Shown: positions 11,270 to 23,400 of the stretch, in pieces | How the letters are laid out: every line of letters starts with the position of its first letter | Numbering within the stretch: the first letter of the stretch is position 1 | Source: Aplectana chamaeleonis | Taxonomy: Eukaryota; Nematoda; Chromadorea; Rhabditida; Cosmocercidae | Direction of reading: 5' to 3' | DNA length: 64,000 nucleotides | Assembly (NCBI GenBank): GCA_029168955.1 | Contig: JAPDOI010001517.1 | Coordinates: 1 to 64,000 of the forward strand | Notes under the pieces: generated by a model | Told to the model about the DNA's origin: nothing | Database searches by the model: none | The model's input: only the letters and a program-made list of their open reading frames with translations | Position numbers and translations under genes: made by a program

Positions 11270-13958
11270 TGTCCTGAGCATTAAACTGAGGTCCTGCACA
11301 CTGTCCTGCACATCCTTACTGAGATCCAGCACACATTCCATGAAGTCCTGTGCTCATCCCCACAGGGTCTTGGCACACGCCTGTGATGTCCTGCACACTC
11401 CTACTGATGTTCTGGGCACTTATTCCACGAAGTTCTGCTCATCCTTACAGTGGGGTCTTGCACACGTTTCATGATGTCCAACACCCTTACCAAGGTCCGT
11501 CCTGCACATTCCTTGATGTCCTGCACACCCCTATTGGGGTCCTGCACACGTTCTATGATGTCCTGCACAATCTTACTGCTGTCCTGGGCACACATTCCAT
11601 GACGTCCTGCTAATCCCTACTGGGGTCCTGCACGCTTCTCCATGTGATGTCCTGCACACTCCTACTGATGTCCTGCACACATTTCATGAAGTCCCGTCTA
11701 TCCTTACAGGGGTCAAGCTGCACATGCTCCATGACAACCTGCACACTCCTACTTCAAGGTCCTGCACACATTCTACGACGTCCTGCACACCCCTACTGGG
11801 GTCCTGCACAGGTCCCATGATGTCCTGCACACTCCTACTGGAGGTTCTGCACACATTCTACGCACGTCCTGCACACCCCTACTCGGGGTCCTGCACAAGT
11901 CCCATGATGTCCCGCAAACTCCTACTGAGGTTCTGCACACATTCTACGACGTCCTGCACACCCCCTACAGTCCTGCACAGGTCCCACATGTCCTGCACAC
12001 CTCTACTGAGGTTCTGCACACATTCTACGACGTCCTGCACACCCCCTACTGGGGTCCTGCACAGGTCCCATGATGTCCTGCACACTCCTACCAAGGTTCT
12101 GCACACATCTCTACGACGTCCTTACACACTTCCCTTCTGGGGTCCTGCACAGGTCCCATGATGTCCTGTAAACTCCTACTGAGGTTCTGCACACATTCTA
12201 CGACGTCCTGCACACTTCTTACTGGGGTCCTGCACAGGTCCCATGATGTCCTGCACACTCCTACTGGGAGGTTCTGCACACACATTCTACGACGTCCTGC
12301 ACACCCTACTGGGGTCCTGCAGAGGTCCCATGACAAGTAACACTCCTACCGGAGGTTCTGCACACATTCTACGACTCCTGCACACCCTTCTGGGGTCCTG
12401 CACAGGTCCCATGATGTCCTGCACACCCTACTGGAGGTTCTGCACACATTCTACGACGTCCTGCACACCCCTTCTGGGGGTCCTGCACAGGTCCCATGAT
12501 GTCCCTGCACACACCCTACTGGGGTCCTGCACATGTCCCATGATGTCCTGCATACTCCTACCAAGGTCCTGCACACTCCCACTCTGGAGTGTTCTGCACA
12601 CATCTCTACGACGTCCTGCACACCCCTACTGGGGTCCTGCACAGGTCCCATGATGTGTCCTGCACACCTCATACTAAGGTCCTTGCACACGTTCCATAAT
12701 GTCCTGCAGACTCCTTACTGAGTGTCCTGCACAATACCTCCTACTGGGGGTCCTGCACACAGGTCCCATGATGTCTTGCACACCCTTTACTAAGGTCCTG
12801 CACACCTCCTACCGGAGGTCCTGCACAATATCTCTACGACGTCCTGCACACCCCTCTCTCCTTACTGGGGGTCCTGCAAGGGTCCCATAATGTCCTGCAC
12901 ACTCCTGCTGAGGTCCTGCACACCCCCACTGGGGTACCGCCCACGTCCCATGATGTCCTGCACACTCCCACTGGGATCCTGCACAGGGCCCATGATGTCC
13001 CGCACACTCCTACTAAAGGTCCTGCACACTCCTACTGGAGGTCCTGGGCACACATCTCTTACGACGACCTGGGCACACCCCTCCCTACTGGGAGTCCTGC
13101 ACAGGCCCATGATGTCCTGCACACTCCTTACTGAGGTCCTGCACAGGTACTCATAATGTCCTGCACACTCTCTACTGAGGTCCTTGCACACTTTCTACTG
13201 GGGTCCTGCACAGGTCCCATGATGTCCCTGCACACTCCTACCAAGGTCCTACACACATCTCTACGACGTCCTGCACACCCCTACTGGGGTGCTGCACACG
13301 TCCCATGATGTCCTGCCCACTCCCGCCAGTGTCTTGCACACGTCCCATGATGTCCTGCCCACTCCTACTACGGTCCTGCACACGTTCCATGATGTCCTGC
13401 ACACTCCTACCGAGGTCTTCCACACGTTCCATGATGTCCTGCACACTCCTACTGGAGTGTCCTGCGCAAGGGCCAATGATGTCTCACACACTCTGTCACT
13501 GGAGGTCCTGCGCAGGTACAATGTGATGTCCTGCACACTCCTACCGAGGTCTTGCATAGGTCCCATGATGTCCCGCACACTCCTACTAAGGTCTTGCACA
13601 TCGTTCCATGATGTCCTGCACACTCCTACTGAGGTCTTGCACACGTTCCACAGATGTCCTGCCCACTCCTACTGGAGGTCCTGCACACATCTTCTACGAC
13701 GTCCTGCACACCTCCCTACCGGGGTCCTGCACACGTTCCATGATGTCCTGCACACTCCTTACTGAGTGTTCCTGCATTGCAGGTCCCATGATGTCCTGCA
13801 CACCCTACTAAGGTCTTGCAATATCGTTCCAGCAGATGTCCCGGCACACTCCTACTGAGGTCTTGCACACGTTCGATGATGTCCTGCATACTCCTTTACT
13901 GGAGGCCCTGCCTGCACATTCTACGACGTCCCGCACACCCCTCTTTAATTGAGGTCTC
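11270..13958. repeat. Satellite S1, ~42-bp unit
   Basis: About 2.7 kb of tandem units built on GGTCCTGCACACTCCTACTG and CAGGTCCCATGATGTCCTGC. The basic period is 42 bp, with an 84-bp higher-order alternation: units with CACATTCTACGACGTCC alternate with units with AGGTCCCATGATGTCC. Because 42 is divisible by 3, several frames stay open on both strands, giving repetitive pseudo-proteins (MMSCTLLLRSC-like and VGVCRTSWD-like). These have no start context or function. Small insertions and deletions are frequent. Confidence 0.93.
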
Positions 13959-13985
13959 ACATAGTCAACCGACACTTCAGCACAT

Positions 13986-14260
13986 CCTGCGACGCCTTCT
14001 TATCGATGGTGCGCTTTGAACGGAATACGCGCCGCGGTCAAGCTACATCAACCCGCACAGCGTCCCTCTCTCTTCCGAGCCGGATGCCCAAAGCGCACCA
14101 CCCTGGAGAGCAAGGTGTTTATATGGAGTCTAAGAAAACAATGACTGATAAACGAAAAACCCACCCATTTTCATAAAACTATTCTTTATGGTGCCGAATT
14201 TCCGAGTTTCAAACAACATCTGTCAGGGGCCCAGAAGTCATTACGGTGAGTTCTGACAAT
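13986..14260 (-). repeat. Duplicated upstream region of the 14.3-15.0 kb gene
   Basis: Bases 13986-14020 repeat 14996-15028 almost exactly (CTGCGACGCCTTC then ATCGATGGTGCGCTTT). Bases 14228-14252 repeat 15194-15217 (CAGAAGTCATTAYGGTGAGT). In the second location the segment lies immediately 5' of the predicted ATG of a minus-strand gene. Here it runs directly into satellite S1, so the coding part expected beyond it is missing or was replaced. Confidence 0.6.
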
Positions 14261-14268
14261 TATTTTCG

Positions 14269-14989
14269 TCATTCCTGTGGCCGACTACCTCTAGTTACAA
14301 ATTTTCGAGCGACGGTCCACGCCTTCCAAAAAATGTAGTTTTCTGACGGATTTCTGGAGGTGGAGGCGGGAGGCGGAGGCGGTGGCGGAGGCGGAGGCGG
14401 AGGCGGAGGCGGTGGTGGAGAACGTTTCTTGCGTACTTCTGGAGAGGTCATAACTTTTAGAAAGCGGGGACCAGTTGGGATGAAAAGCTGCACACATATG
14501 TAATTTCTTGCAGCGCGTCGAATAGTGTACAGCTCATACCTCTGTTGGGATTTGGGTAATGAATAGGTGATCTGGCTTGTAGGCATCCGCGTGGAAGAGA
14601 TCAAAGCCAATCCTGCGTGAGAGCGCTTCGCGCTCACCACAATTAGAGTTGAGCAAAAAGCCATCAGGAAGCGGCGCGACCTCAATGGTGAGCAGTCGTA
14701 TTGATAGATCGCCGCGATCTATCAATACGGCAGCTTCTCCATTAGATCGCGCAGCGTCTTGACGGCACTCCGCCTTGCCCAGGGCCTTTACCTCTGTAGG
14801 AAGCCGCATTGCCAATAGCAAATTTCTTTGACGCAAGGAAATTAAGTCTTGACGGCTCAACGGGAAATCGGCACTACTTATTTGCTCTAAGGAAGAAATT
14901 GGGTATTGTACCACAAGCGAAATATTGGGGGTTGTTCGTCAACCCTGTGACGCGCTGAAAATATTCTCCGAATTCGTCACTGCCATCAT
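14269..14989 (-). CDS. Predicted three-exon gene, unknown function, polyproline C-terminal region
   Basis: Exons on the minus strand are 14944-14989 (ATG-ATG start), 14540-14886 and 14269-14487 (TGA stop). Introns of 57 and 52 nt have GT-AG borders (acceptors TTCTTCCTTAG and TATGTGTGCAG). Phases join correctly and give 203 residues with no internal stop. The protein begins MMAVTNSENIF. It has a leucine- and arginine-rich middle (RQDLISLRQRNLLLAMR), a segment GFDLFHADAYKPDHLF, then FIPTGPRF, and about 17 consecutive prolines encoded by a GGAGGC-type repeat. I do not recognise a family. The short introns and phase agreement argue for a real gene, but no homology supports it. A 33-bp palindrome lies in exon 2 and its upstream region is duplicated at 13986-14260. 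Confidence 0.5.
14358..14420. repeat. GGAGGC simple repeat
   Basis: A run of GGAGGC/GGTGGC hexamers on the plus strand encodes the polyproline tract of the predicted minus-strand gene. Confidence 0.9.
14697..14729. repeat. Perfect 33-bp palindrome
   Basis: Two 16-bp arms, CGTATTGATAGATCGC and its exact complement, are separated by one base. The palindrome lies within exon 2 of the predicted minus-strand gene and encodes VLIDRGDLSIRL without breaking the frame. Confidence 0.9.
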
Positions 14990-15625
14990 AGCATCTGCGA
15001 CGCCTTCTATCGATGGTGCGCTTTAACACTGGAGCGCCGTTCACAAATCAGCTACTCACTTCGTTTGAGCAGCCCGAACCATACAGAACACAATCTCAGC
15101 GTGATAGGGTCAAAATACTGAATGACAGCGTCGGAAACAGCTCTAAAACGATTATTTCGAAAGGCCAATTACTGATCTCTATGGCTCCAGCCGCAGAAGT
15201 CATTATGGTGAGTTCTGAGATGTTTAATCGGCCTTTTGCTCTAGGCTCTTGTGATCACTTAGAATTTTATAAAATAGTTTATAGAATCTTTGAAACAAAA
15301 TTTCTAAAGATTTCCTTCTGGATATAAGCTGAAGGGGTCCAGAAGATACCCAAGGTCCTAGGGAATTTCAGCAAAATCGCTTCACATATAATAATGTTGT
15401 GATTCGAAAGCCTAAGAAAATTTCTATGAAAGTGCGCCGTAGGCCGTGGTTTGCAGTTTGCAGGTCGTAGGCCGTAGGCCGTGGGCCGTCACGCTTTTCA
15501 GTCCCTCACTGTTAATAGCCACTGCCAATGGTCTCAAGTGCAACCAACTTAAGGAAGACAGGTAAGTTGGTAGAGGTACGTAGGCTGGTAATTAACCGAT
15601 TTGTAGGTGAGGGGATTCTGACGAT
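14990..15625. other. Upstream region of the predicted gene; no gene recognised
   Basis: Contains the second copy of the segment duplicated at 13986-14260. A short run of CGTAGGCCGT repeats lies at 15428-15490. The plus-strand frame starting near 15013 has no recognisable family. Confidence 0.45.
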
Positions 15626-15629
15626 GCCA

Positions 15630-17440
15630 TCGGGACGTCGCAGTGCTGCTTTGAGTTTCTGATGACGTCATCGGGACGTCGGAAAAGTGCTTCGGGCTTC
15701 TGATGATCGCCATCGGACGTCGAAAGTGCTTCGCGCTTATCGATGACGTCATCAACGTCGTGAAAAGTGCCTCGAGTTTCTGATTGACGCCACGGGACGT
15801 CGTGAGAGTGCTTCGGGCTTCTGATGACGTCATCGGACGTCGTGAAAAGTGCTTGGCTTCAGATGACGCTTATCGGGACGTCGAAAGTGCTTCGGGCTTC
15901 TGATGGCGTCATCGGGACGTCGAAAGGTGCTTCGGGCTCTGATGACGTCATGCGGGACGTCGTGAAAAAGTGTCGGGCTTCTGATAACGTCATCGGGACG
16001 TCGAGTGCGCTTCGGGCTTCTGATGGAGGTCATCGGGACGTCGTGAAAAGTGTTTCGGGCTTGATGACGTCATCTGGACGAAGTCGTGAGAAGTGCTTCG
16101 AGGCTTCTGATGACGTCATCGGGACGTCGTGAAAAGTATCCTCCCGAGTTTTCTGATGACGTCATCGGGACGTCACGCAAGTACTTCAGGAGGCTTCTGA
16201 TGAGGTCATGGGGACGTCGTGAAAAGTGGGCTTCGGGCTTCTGATGACGTCACTCGGGACGTCGTGAAGTGCTTCGGGCTTCTGATGACGTCATCGGGAC
16301 GTCGTGAAAGTGCTTCGGGCTTCTGACGGCGTCATCAGGACGTCGTGAAGAGTGCTTCAGGCTTCTGATGACGTCATCGGGACGTCGTGCGAAAGGTACT
16401 TCGGGCTTCTGATGACGTCATCGGGACGTCGTGAAAAGTGCTTCGGGCTTCTGATGACGTCATGGGGACGTCGTGAAAAAGTGCTTCGGGCTTCTTATAA
16501 CGTCATCAGGACGTCGTGAGAGTGCTTCGGGCTTCTGATGACGTCATCGGGACGTCGTGAAAAAGTAAGCTTCGGGCTTCTGATGACGTCATCGGGACGT
16601 CGTGAAAGTGCTTCGGGCTTCTAATGACGTCATCAGGACGCCGTGAAAGAGTAGCTTCGGGCCATTCTGATACGAGCGTCATCGGGACGTCGTGAAAGTG
16701 CGTTAGGGCTCTGATGACGTCATCGGGACGTAGTGAAAAGTGCGCTTCGGGCTCCTGATGGCGTCATCGGGACGTCGTGAAAAAGTGCTTCCGGGCTTCT
16801 GATGACGTCATCGGGACGTCGTGAGAGTGCTTCGGGCTTCACGGTGAGGTCATGGGGACGTCGCGTGAGAGTGCTTCGGGCTTCTGATGACGTCATCGGG
16901 ACGTCGTGAAAATTAACTTCGGGCTTCTGATGGCGTCATCAGGACGTCGTGAGAAAGTGCTTCGGGCTTCTGAGATGACGTCATCGGGACGCCGCGTGAA
17001 AGTGCTTCGGGCTTCTGATGACGTCATCGGGACGTCGGTGAAAGTGCTTCGGGCTTTCTGATGACGTCATCCGGGACGTCGTGAAAAGTGCTTCGGGCTT
17101 CTGATAACGTCATCGGGACGTCGTGAACAAGTGCTTGGGTTTCTGATGACGCCATCGGGACGTCGTGAAAAGTGCTTCGGGCTTCTGACGACGTCATCGG
17201 GACGTCGTGAAGATAACTTCGGGTTTCTGGTGATGACGTCATCGGGACGTCGTGAAAAGTGCTTCGGGCTTCTTATGACGTCATCGGGACGTCGTGAAAG
17301 TGCTTCGGGCTTCTGATGACGTCATCGGGACGTCGTGAAAAGTGCTTCAGGCTTCTGATGACGTCATCGGGACGTCGTAAAGAGTGCCTCGAGTTTCTGA
17401 TGATCGTCATTGGGACGTCGTGAAAGAAGTCACGGGCCTC
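15630..17440. repeat. Satellite S2, 42-bp unit with a TGACGTCA palindrome
   Basis: About 43 tandem copies of a 42-bp unit whose core is TTCTGATGACGTCATCGGGA followed by CGTCGTGAAAAGTGC and TTCGGGC. Almost every unit keeps the 8-bp palindrome TGACGTCA, the consensus cAMP-response/ATF-CREB site. Small insertions such as extra C, G or CG are scattered through the block. Short frames on both strands are by-products of a unit length divisible by three. Confidence 0.95.
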
Positions 17441-20400
17441 ACCCCATGACGGGGGCACTCTAAATTCAAGTTAGAAATGGAATGAACCACCGATCTGGTG
17501 CTATCAATCAAAGTATTTCGCTACACAACTTCATCAACAGCAATGACTGATAGCAGACACGTCAAAGCACCTTTTATCAAGGTTTCCATTCATTTGTGGA
17601 GAAATGTCATGGGTGCCCCGACTTCTAGGATAGTCCCCAAGAGTGCTTCGGGCTTCTGATGACGTCATCGGGACATCGTGAGAAGTGCGGTGACTATCCT
17701 ATGACGGGGGGGCACTCAAGATTCAAGTCAGAAATGGAATGAACCACCGATCTATAACGCTATCAATCGAAGTATTTCTACACAACTTTAATATAACAGC
17801 AATGACGTGATAGCAGCATCAAGCACCTTTTATCAAGGTTTCTATTCATTTTCATCGAGAAAGTCGTGGATTGCCCCCCCGTCATCAGAGATAGTCCCAA
17901 GAGTGCTCGGGCTTGCTTGATGACGTCATCGGACATCGTGGCAGGACTATCATAGACGAGAGAGGCACTCAAGATTCAAGTCAGAAATGAACCACCGATT
18001 GCATAACGCTATCCAATCCGTATTTCTACAACTTCATCAACAACAATGACTGATAGCAGCATCAAGCGCACCTTTTATCAAGGTTTCCATTCATTTTCAT
18101 GAGAAAGTTCATTAGGTGCCCCGTCTAGGATAGTCCCAAGAGTGCTTCGGGCTTCTGATGACGTCATCGGGACATCGGTGCGGGTTCATCCTAGACGGAA
18201 AGCCTACTCCAAGTCAGAAATGGAATGAACCACCGATCTATAACGCTATCCAATCAAAGTATCTCTACACAACTTCATCCCAACAACAGCCCAAATGATA
18301 GCAGCATCAAGCACCTTTTATCAAGGTTTCCATTCATTTTCATGAGAAAGTCGTGGGTGCCCCCGTCTGGATAGTCCCAAGAGTGCTTCCGGGCTTCTGA
18401 TGACGTCATCCAGGACATCGTGAGAAGTGCGGGACTATCCTAGACGAAGCTCAAGATTGGGAGATCAGAAATGAACCACCGATCTATAACGCTATCAATC
18501 AAAGTATCTCTACACAACTTCATCAAGAACAATGACTGATAGCAGCATCAAGAACCTTTTATCCAAGGTTTCCATTCATTTTCATGAGAAAGTCGTGGGT
18601 GCCCCCCGTCTAGGATAGTCCCAAGAGTGCTTCGGGCTGATGACGTCATCGGGACATCGTGAGAAGTGCGCGGGACATATCCTAGACGGGGGCACTCAAG
18701 ATTCAGAGTCAGAAATGGAATGAACCACCGATCTATATTTATCAATCAAAGTATCTCTACACAACTTCATCAACAACAATGACTGATAGCAGCATCAAGC
18801 ACCTTTTATCAAGGTTTCCATTCATTTTCATGAGAAAGTCGTGGGTGCCCCGTCTAGGATAGTCCCAAGAGTGCTTCGGGCTTCTGTTGACGTCATCAGG
18901 ACATCGTGAAGAAGTGGACTATCCTGAACGGGGGGGCACTCCCAGATTCAATCCAGAAATGGAATGAACCACCGATCTATAACGCTATCAATCAAAGTAT
19001 CTCTACACAACTTCATCCAACAACAATGACTGATAGCAGCATCAAGCACCTTTTTATCAAGGTTTACATTCATTTTCATGGCGAGAAAGTCGTGGAGTGC
19101 CCCCGTCTAGGATAGTCCCAAGAGTGCTTCGGGCTTCTGGTAATGACGTCATCGGGACATCGTGAGAAGTGCGGGACTATCCTAGACGGGGGGCACTCAA
19201 GATTCAAGTCAGAAATGGAATGAACCACCGATCTATAACGCTATCAATCAAAGTATCTCTACACAACTTCATCAACCTTATTATTTGATAGCAGCATCAA
19301 GCACAGCACATCAAGGTTTCATTGATTTTCATGAGAAGAGTCAGTAGGGTGCCCCCCGTCCTGAGATAGTCCCAAAGAGTGCTTCGGGCTACAGATGACG
19401 TCATCAGGACATCGTGAAGTGCGGGACTATCCTGGACGGGGGGCACTCAAGATTCAAGTCAGAAATGGAATGAACCACCGATCTATAACGCTATCAATCA
19501 AAGTGTTTCTACACAACTTCATCAACAATGACTGATAGCAGCATCAAGCACCTTTATCAAGGTTTCCATTCGTTTTCATAAGAAAGTCGGTAGAGTGCCG
19601 TCTAGGATAGTCCCAAGAGTGCTTCGGGCTACAGTGACGTCATCGGGACATCGTGTGAAGTGCGGGACTATCCTAGACGGAGGCACTCAAGATTCAAGTC
19701 AGAAATGGAATGAACCACCGATCTATAACGCTATCAATCAAAAGTATTTCTACACAACTTCATCAACAACAATGACTGATAGCAGCATCAAGCACCTTTT
19801 ATCAAGGTTTCCATTCATTTTCCTATGAGAAAGTCGTGGAATTGCCCCGTCTAGGATAGTCCCAAAAGAGTGCTTCAGGCTTCTGATGACGTCATCGGGA
19901 CATCGTGAAAAAGTGCGGGACTACCCCAGACGGGGGCACTCAAGATTCAAGTCAGAAATGGAATGAACCACCGATCTATAACGCTATCAATCAGAGTATT
20001 TCTACACAACTTCATCAACAACAATGACTGATAGCAGCATCAAGCACCTTTATCAAGGTTTCCATTCATTTTCATGAGAAAGTCGTTAGGTGCCCCCGTC
20101 TAGGATAGTCCCAAGAGTGCTTCGGGCTTCTGATGACGTCATCGGGACATCGTGAGAAGTGCGGGACTATCCTAGACGGGGCACTCAAGATTCAAGTCAG
20201 AAATGGAATGAACCACCGATCTATAACGCTATCAATCAAAGTATTTCTACACAACTTCATCAACAACAATGACTGATAGCAGCATCAAGCACCTTTTATC
20301 AGGTTTTCCATTCATTTTCATGGGAAAATCGTTGGTGACCCCCCCCCCGCCTAGGATAGTCCCAAGAGTGCTTCGGGCTTCTGACGACGTCATCGGGACG

Positions 20401-23400
20401 TCGTGAGAGTGCTTCGGGCTTCTGATGACGTCATCGGGACGTCGTGAAAAGTGCTTCGGGCTTCTGATGACGTCATCGGGACGTCGTGAGAGTGCTTCAT
20501 TTGATGATGGTCGTCATCTGTGAAAGAAAGGCATTCAGCTTCTGATGACGTCATCGGGACGTCGTAAAAGTGCCTCGAGTTTCTGATGACGTCATTGGGA
20601 CGTCGTGAAAAGTGCGGGCCTACTCCCAGACGGGGCACTCAAGATTCAAGTTAGAAATGGAATGAACCACCGATCTATAACGCTATCAATCAAAGTATTT
20701 CTACACAACTTCATCAACAACCATGACTGATAGCAGCATCAAGCACCTTTTATCAAGGTTTCCATTCATTTCTGGAGAAAGTCGTGGGTGCCCCGTCTAG
20801 GATAGTCCCAAGAGTGCTTCGGGCTTCTGATGACGTCATCGGGACATCGTGAGAAGTGCGGGACTATCCTAGACGGGGGCACTCAAGGGTCAAGTCAGAA
20901 ATGGAATGAACCACCGATCTATAACGCTATCAATCAAAGTATCTCTACACAACTTCATCAACAACAATGACTGATAGCAGCAGCAAGCACCCTGTATCAA
21001 GGTTTTCATTCAATTTCATGAGAAAGTCGTGGGTGCCCCCGTCTAGGATAGTCCCAAGAGTGCTTCGGGCTTCTGATGACGTCATCGGGACATCGTGAGA
21101 AGTGCGGGACTATCCCCCTGAACGGGAAAGAGAGGGCACTCAAGATTCAAGTCAGAAATGGAATGAACCACCGATCTATAACGCTATCAATCAAAGTATT
21201 TCTACACAACTTCATCAACAACAATGACTGATAGCAGCATCAAGCACCTTTTATCAAGGTTTTCATTCATTTTCATGAGAAAGTCGTGGGTGCCCCCGTC
21301 TAGGATAGTCCCAAGAGTGCTTCGGGCTTCTGATGACGTCATCGGGACATCGTGAGAAGTGCGGGACTATCCTAGACGGGGGCACTCAAGATTCAAGTCA
21401 GAAATGGAATGAACCACCGATCTATAACGCTATCCAATCAAAGTATTTCTACACAACTTCATCAACAACAATGACTGATAGCAGCATCAAGCACCTTTTA
21501 TCAAGGTTTTCATTCATTTTCATGAGAAAGTCGTGGGTGCCCCCGTCTAGGATAGTCCCAAGAGTGCTTCGGGCTTCTGATGACGTCATCGGGACGTCGT
21601 GAGAAGTGCGGGACTATCCTAGACGGGGGCACTCAAGATTCAAGTTAGAAATGGAATGAACCACCGATATATAACGCTATTAATCAAAGTATTTCTACAC
21701 AACTTCATCAACAACAATGACTGATAGCAGCATCAAGCACCTTTTATCAAGGTTTCCATTCATTTTCATGAGAAAGTCGTGGGTGCCCCCCCCCCCGTCT
21801 AGGATAGTCCCCAGAGTGCTTCGGGCTTCTGATGACGTCATCGGGACATCGTGAGAAGTGCGGGACTATCCTAGACGGGGGGGGGGGCACTCAAGATTCA
21901 AGTCAGAAATGGAATGAACCACCGATCTATATCGCTATCAATCAAAGTATTTCTACACAACTTCATCAACAACAATGACTGATAGCAGCATCAAGCACCT
22001 TTTATCAAGGTTTTCATTCATTTTCATGAGAAAGTCGTGGGTGCCCCCCCCGTCTAGGATAGTCCCAAGAGTGCTTCGGGCTTCTGATGACGTCATCGGG
22101 ACATCGTGAGAAGTGCGGGACTATCCTAGACGGGGCACTCAGATTCAAGTCAGAAATGGAATGAACCACCGATCTATATCGCTATCAATCAAAGTATTTC
22201 TACACAACTTCATCAACAACAATGACTGATAGCAGCATCAAGCACCTTTTATCAAGGTTTTCATTCATTTTCATGAGAAAGTCGTGGGTGCCCCCCCGTC
22301 TAGGATAGTCCCCAGAGTGCTTCGGGCTTCTGATGACGTCATCGGGACATCGGGAGAAGTGCGGGACTATCTAGACGGGGCACTCAAGATTCAAGTCAGA
22401 AATGGAATGAACCACCGATCTATATCGCTATCAATCAAAGTATCTCTACACAACTTCATCAACAACAATGACTGATAGCAGCATCAAGCACCTTTTATAA
22501 AGGTTTCCATTCATTTTCATGAGAAAGTCGTGGGTGCCCCCCCCGTCTAGGATAGTCCCAAGAGTGCTTCGGGCTTCTGATGACGTCATCGGGACATCGT
22601 GAGAAGTGCGGGACTATCCTGAACGGGAAGAAAACACTCAAGATCCAAGTCAGAAATGGAATGAACCACCGATCTATATCGCAACCAATCAAGGTTTTTC
22701 TCCCCACCTTCATCACCACCAATGACTGATAGCAGCATCAAGCACCTTTTATCAAGGTTTTCTTTCATTTTCATGAGAAAGTCGTGGGTCCCCCCCCCCC
22801 GTCTAGGATAGTCCCAAGAGTGGTTCGGGCTTCTGATGACGTCATCGGGGACATCGTGAGAAGTGCGGGACTATCCTAGACGGGGCACTCAAGATTCAAG
22901 TCAGAAATGGAATGAACCACCGATCTATAACGCTATCAATCAAAGTATCTCTACACAACTTCATCAACAACAATGACTGATAGCAGCATCAAGCACCTTT
23001 TATCAAGGTTTCCATTCATTTTCATGAGAAAGTCGTGGGTGCCCCCCCCCGTCTAGGATAGTCCCAAGAGTGCTTCGGGCTTCTGGTGGCGTCATCGGGG
23101 CATCGTGAGAAGTGCGGGACTATCCTAGACGGGGGGGGGCACTCAAGATTCAAGTCAGAAATGGAATGAACCACCGATCTATAACGCTATCAATCAAAGT
23201 ATCTCTACACAACTTCATCAACAACAATGACTGATAGCAGCATCAAGCACCTTTTATCAAGGTTTCCATTCATTTTCATGAGAAAGTCGTGGGTGCGCCC
23301 CCCGGCTAGGGTAGTCCCCAGGGTGCTTCGGGCTTCTGATGACGTCATCGGGACATCGTGAGAAGTGCGGGACTATCCTAGACGGGCACTCAAGATTCAA

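Noticed and set aside
11400..13765. Several overlapping open frames of 60-158 codons in S1 on both strands
   Set aside because: They result from a 42-bp tandem unit being divisible by three; the products are pure repeats without start context or family.
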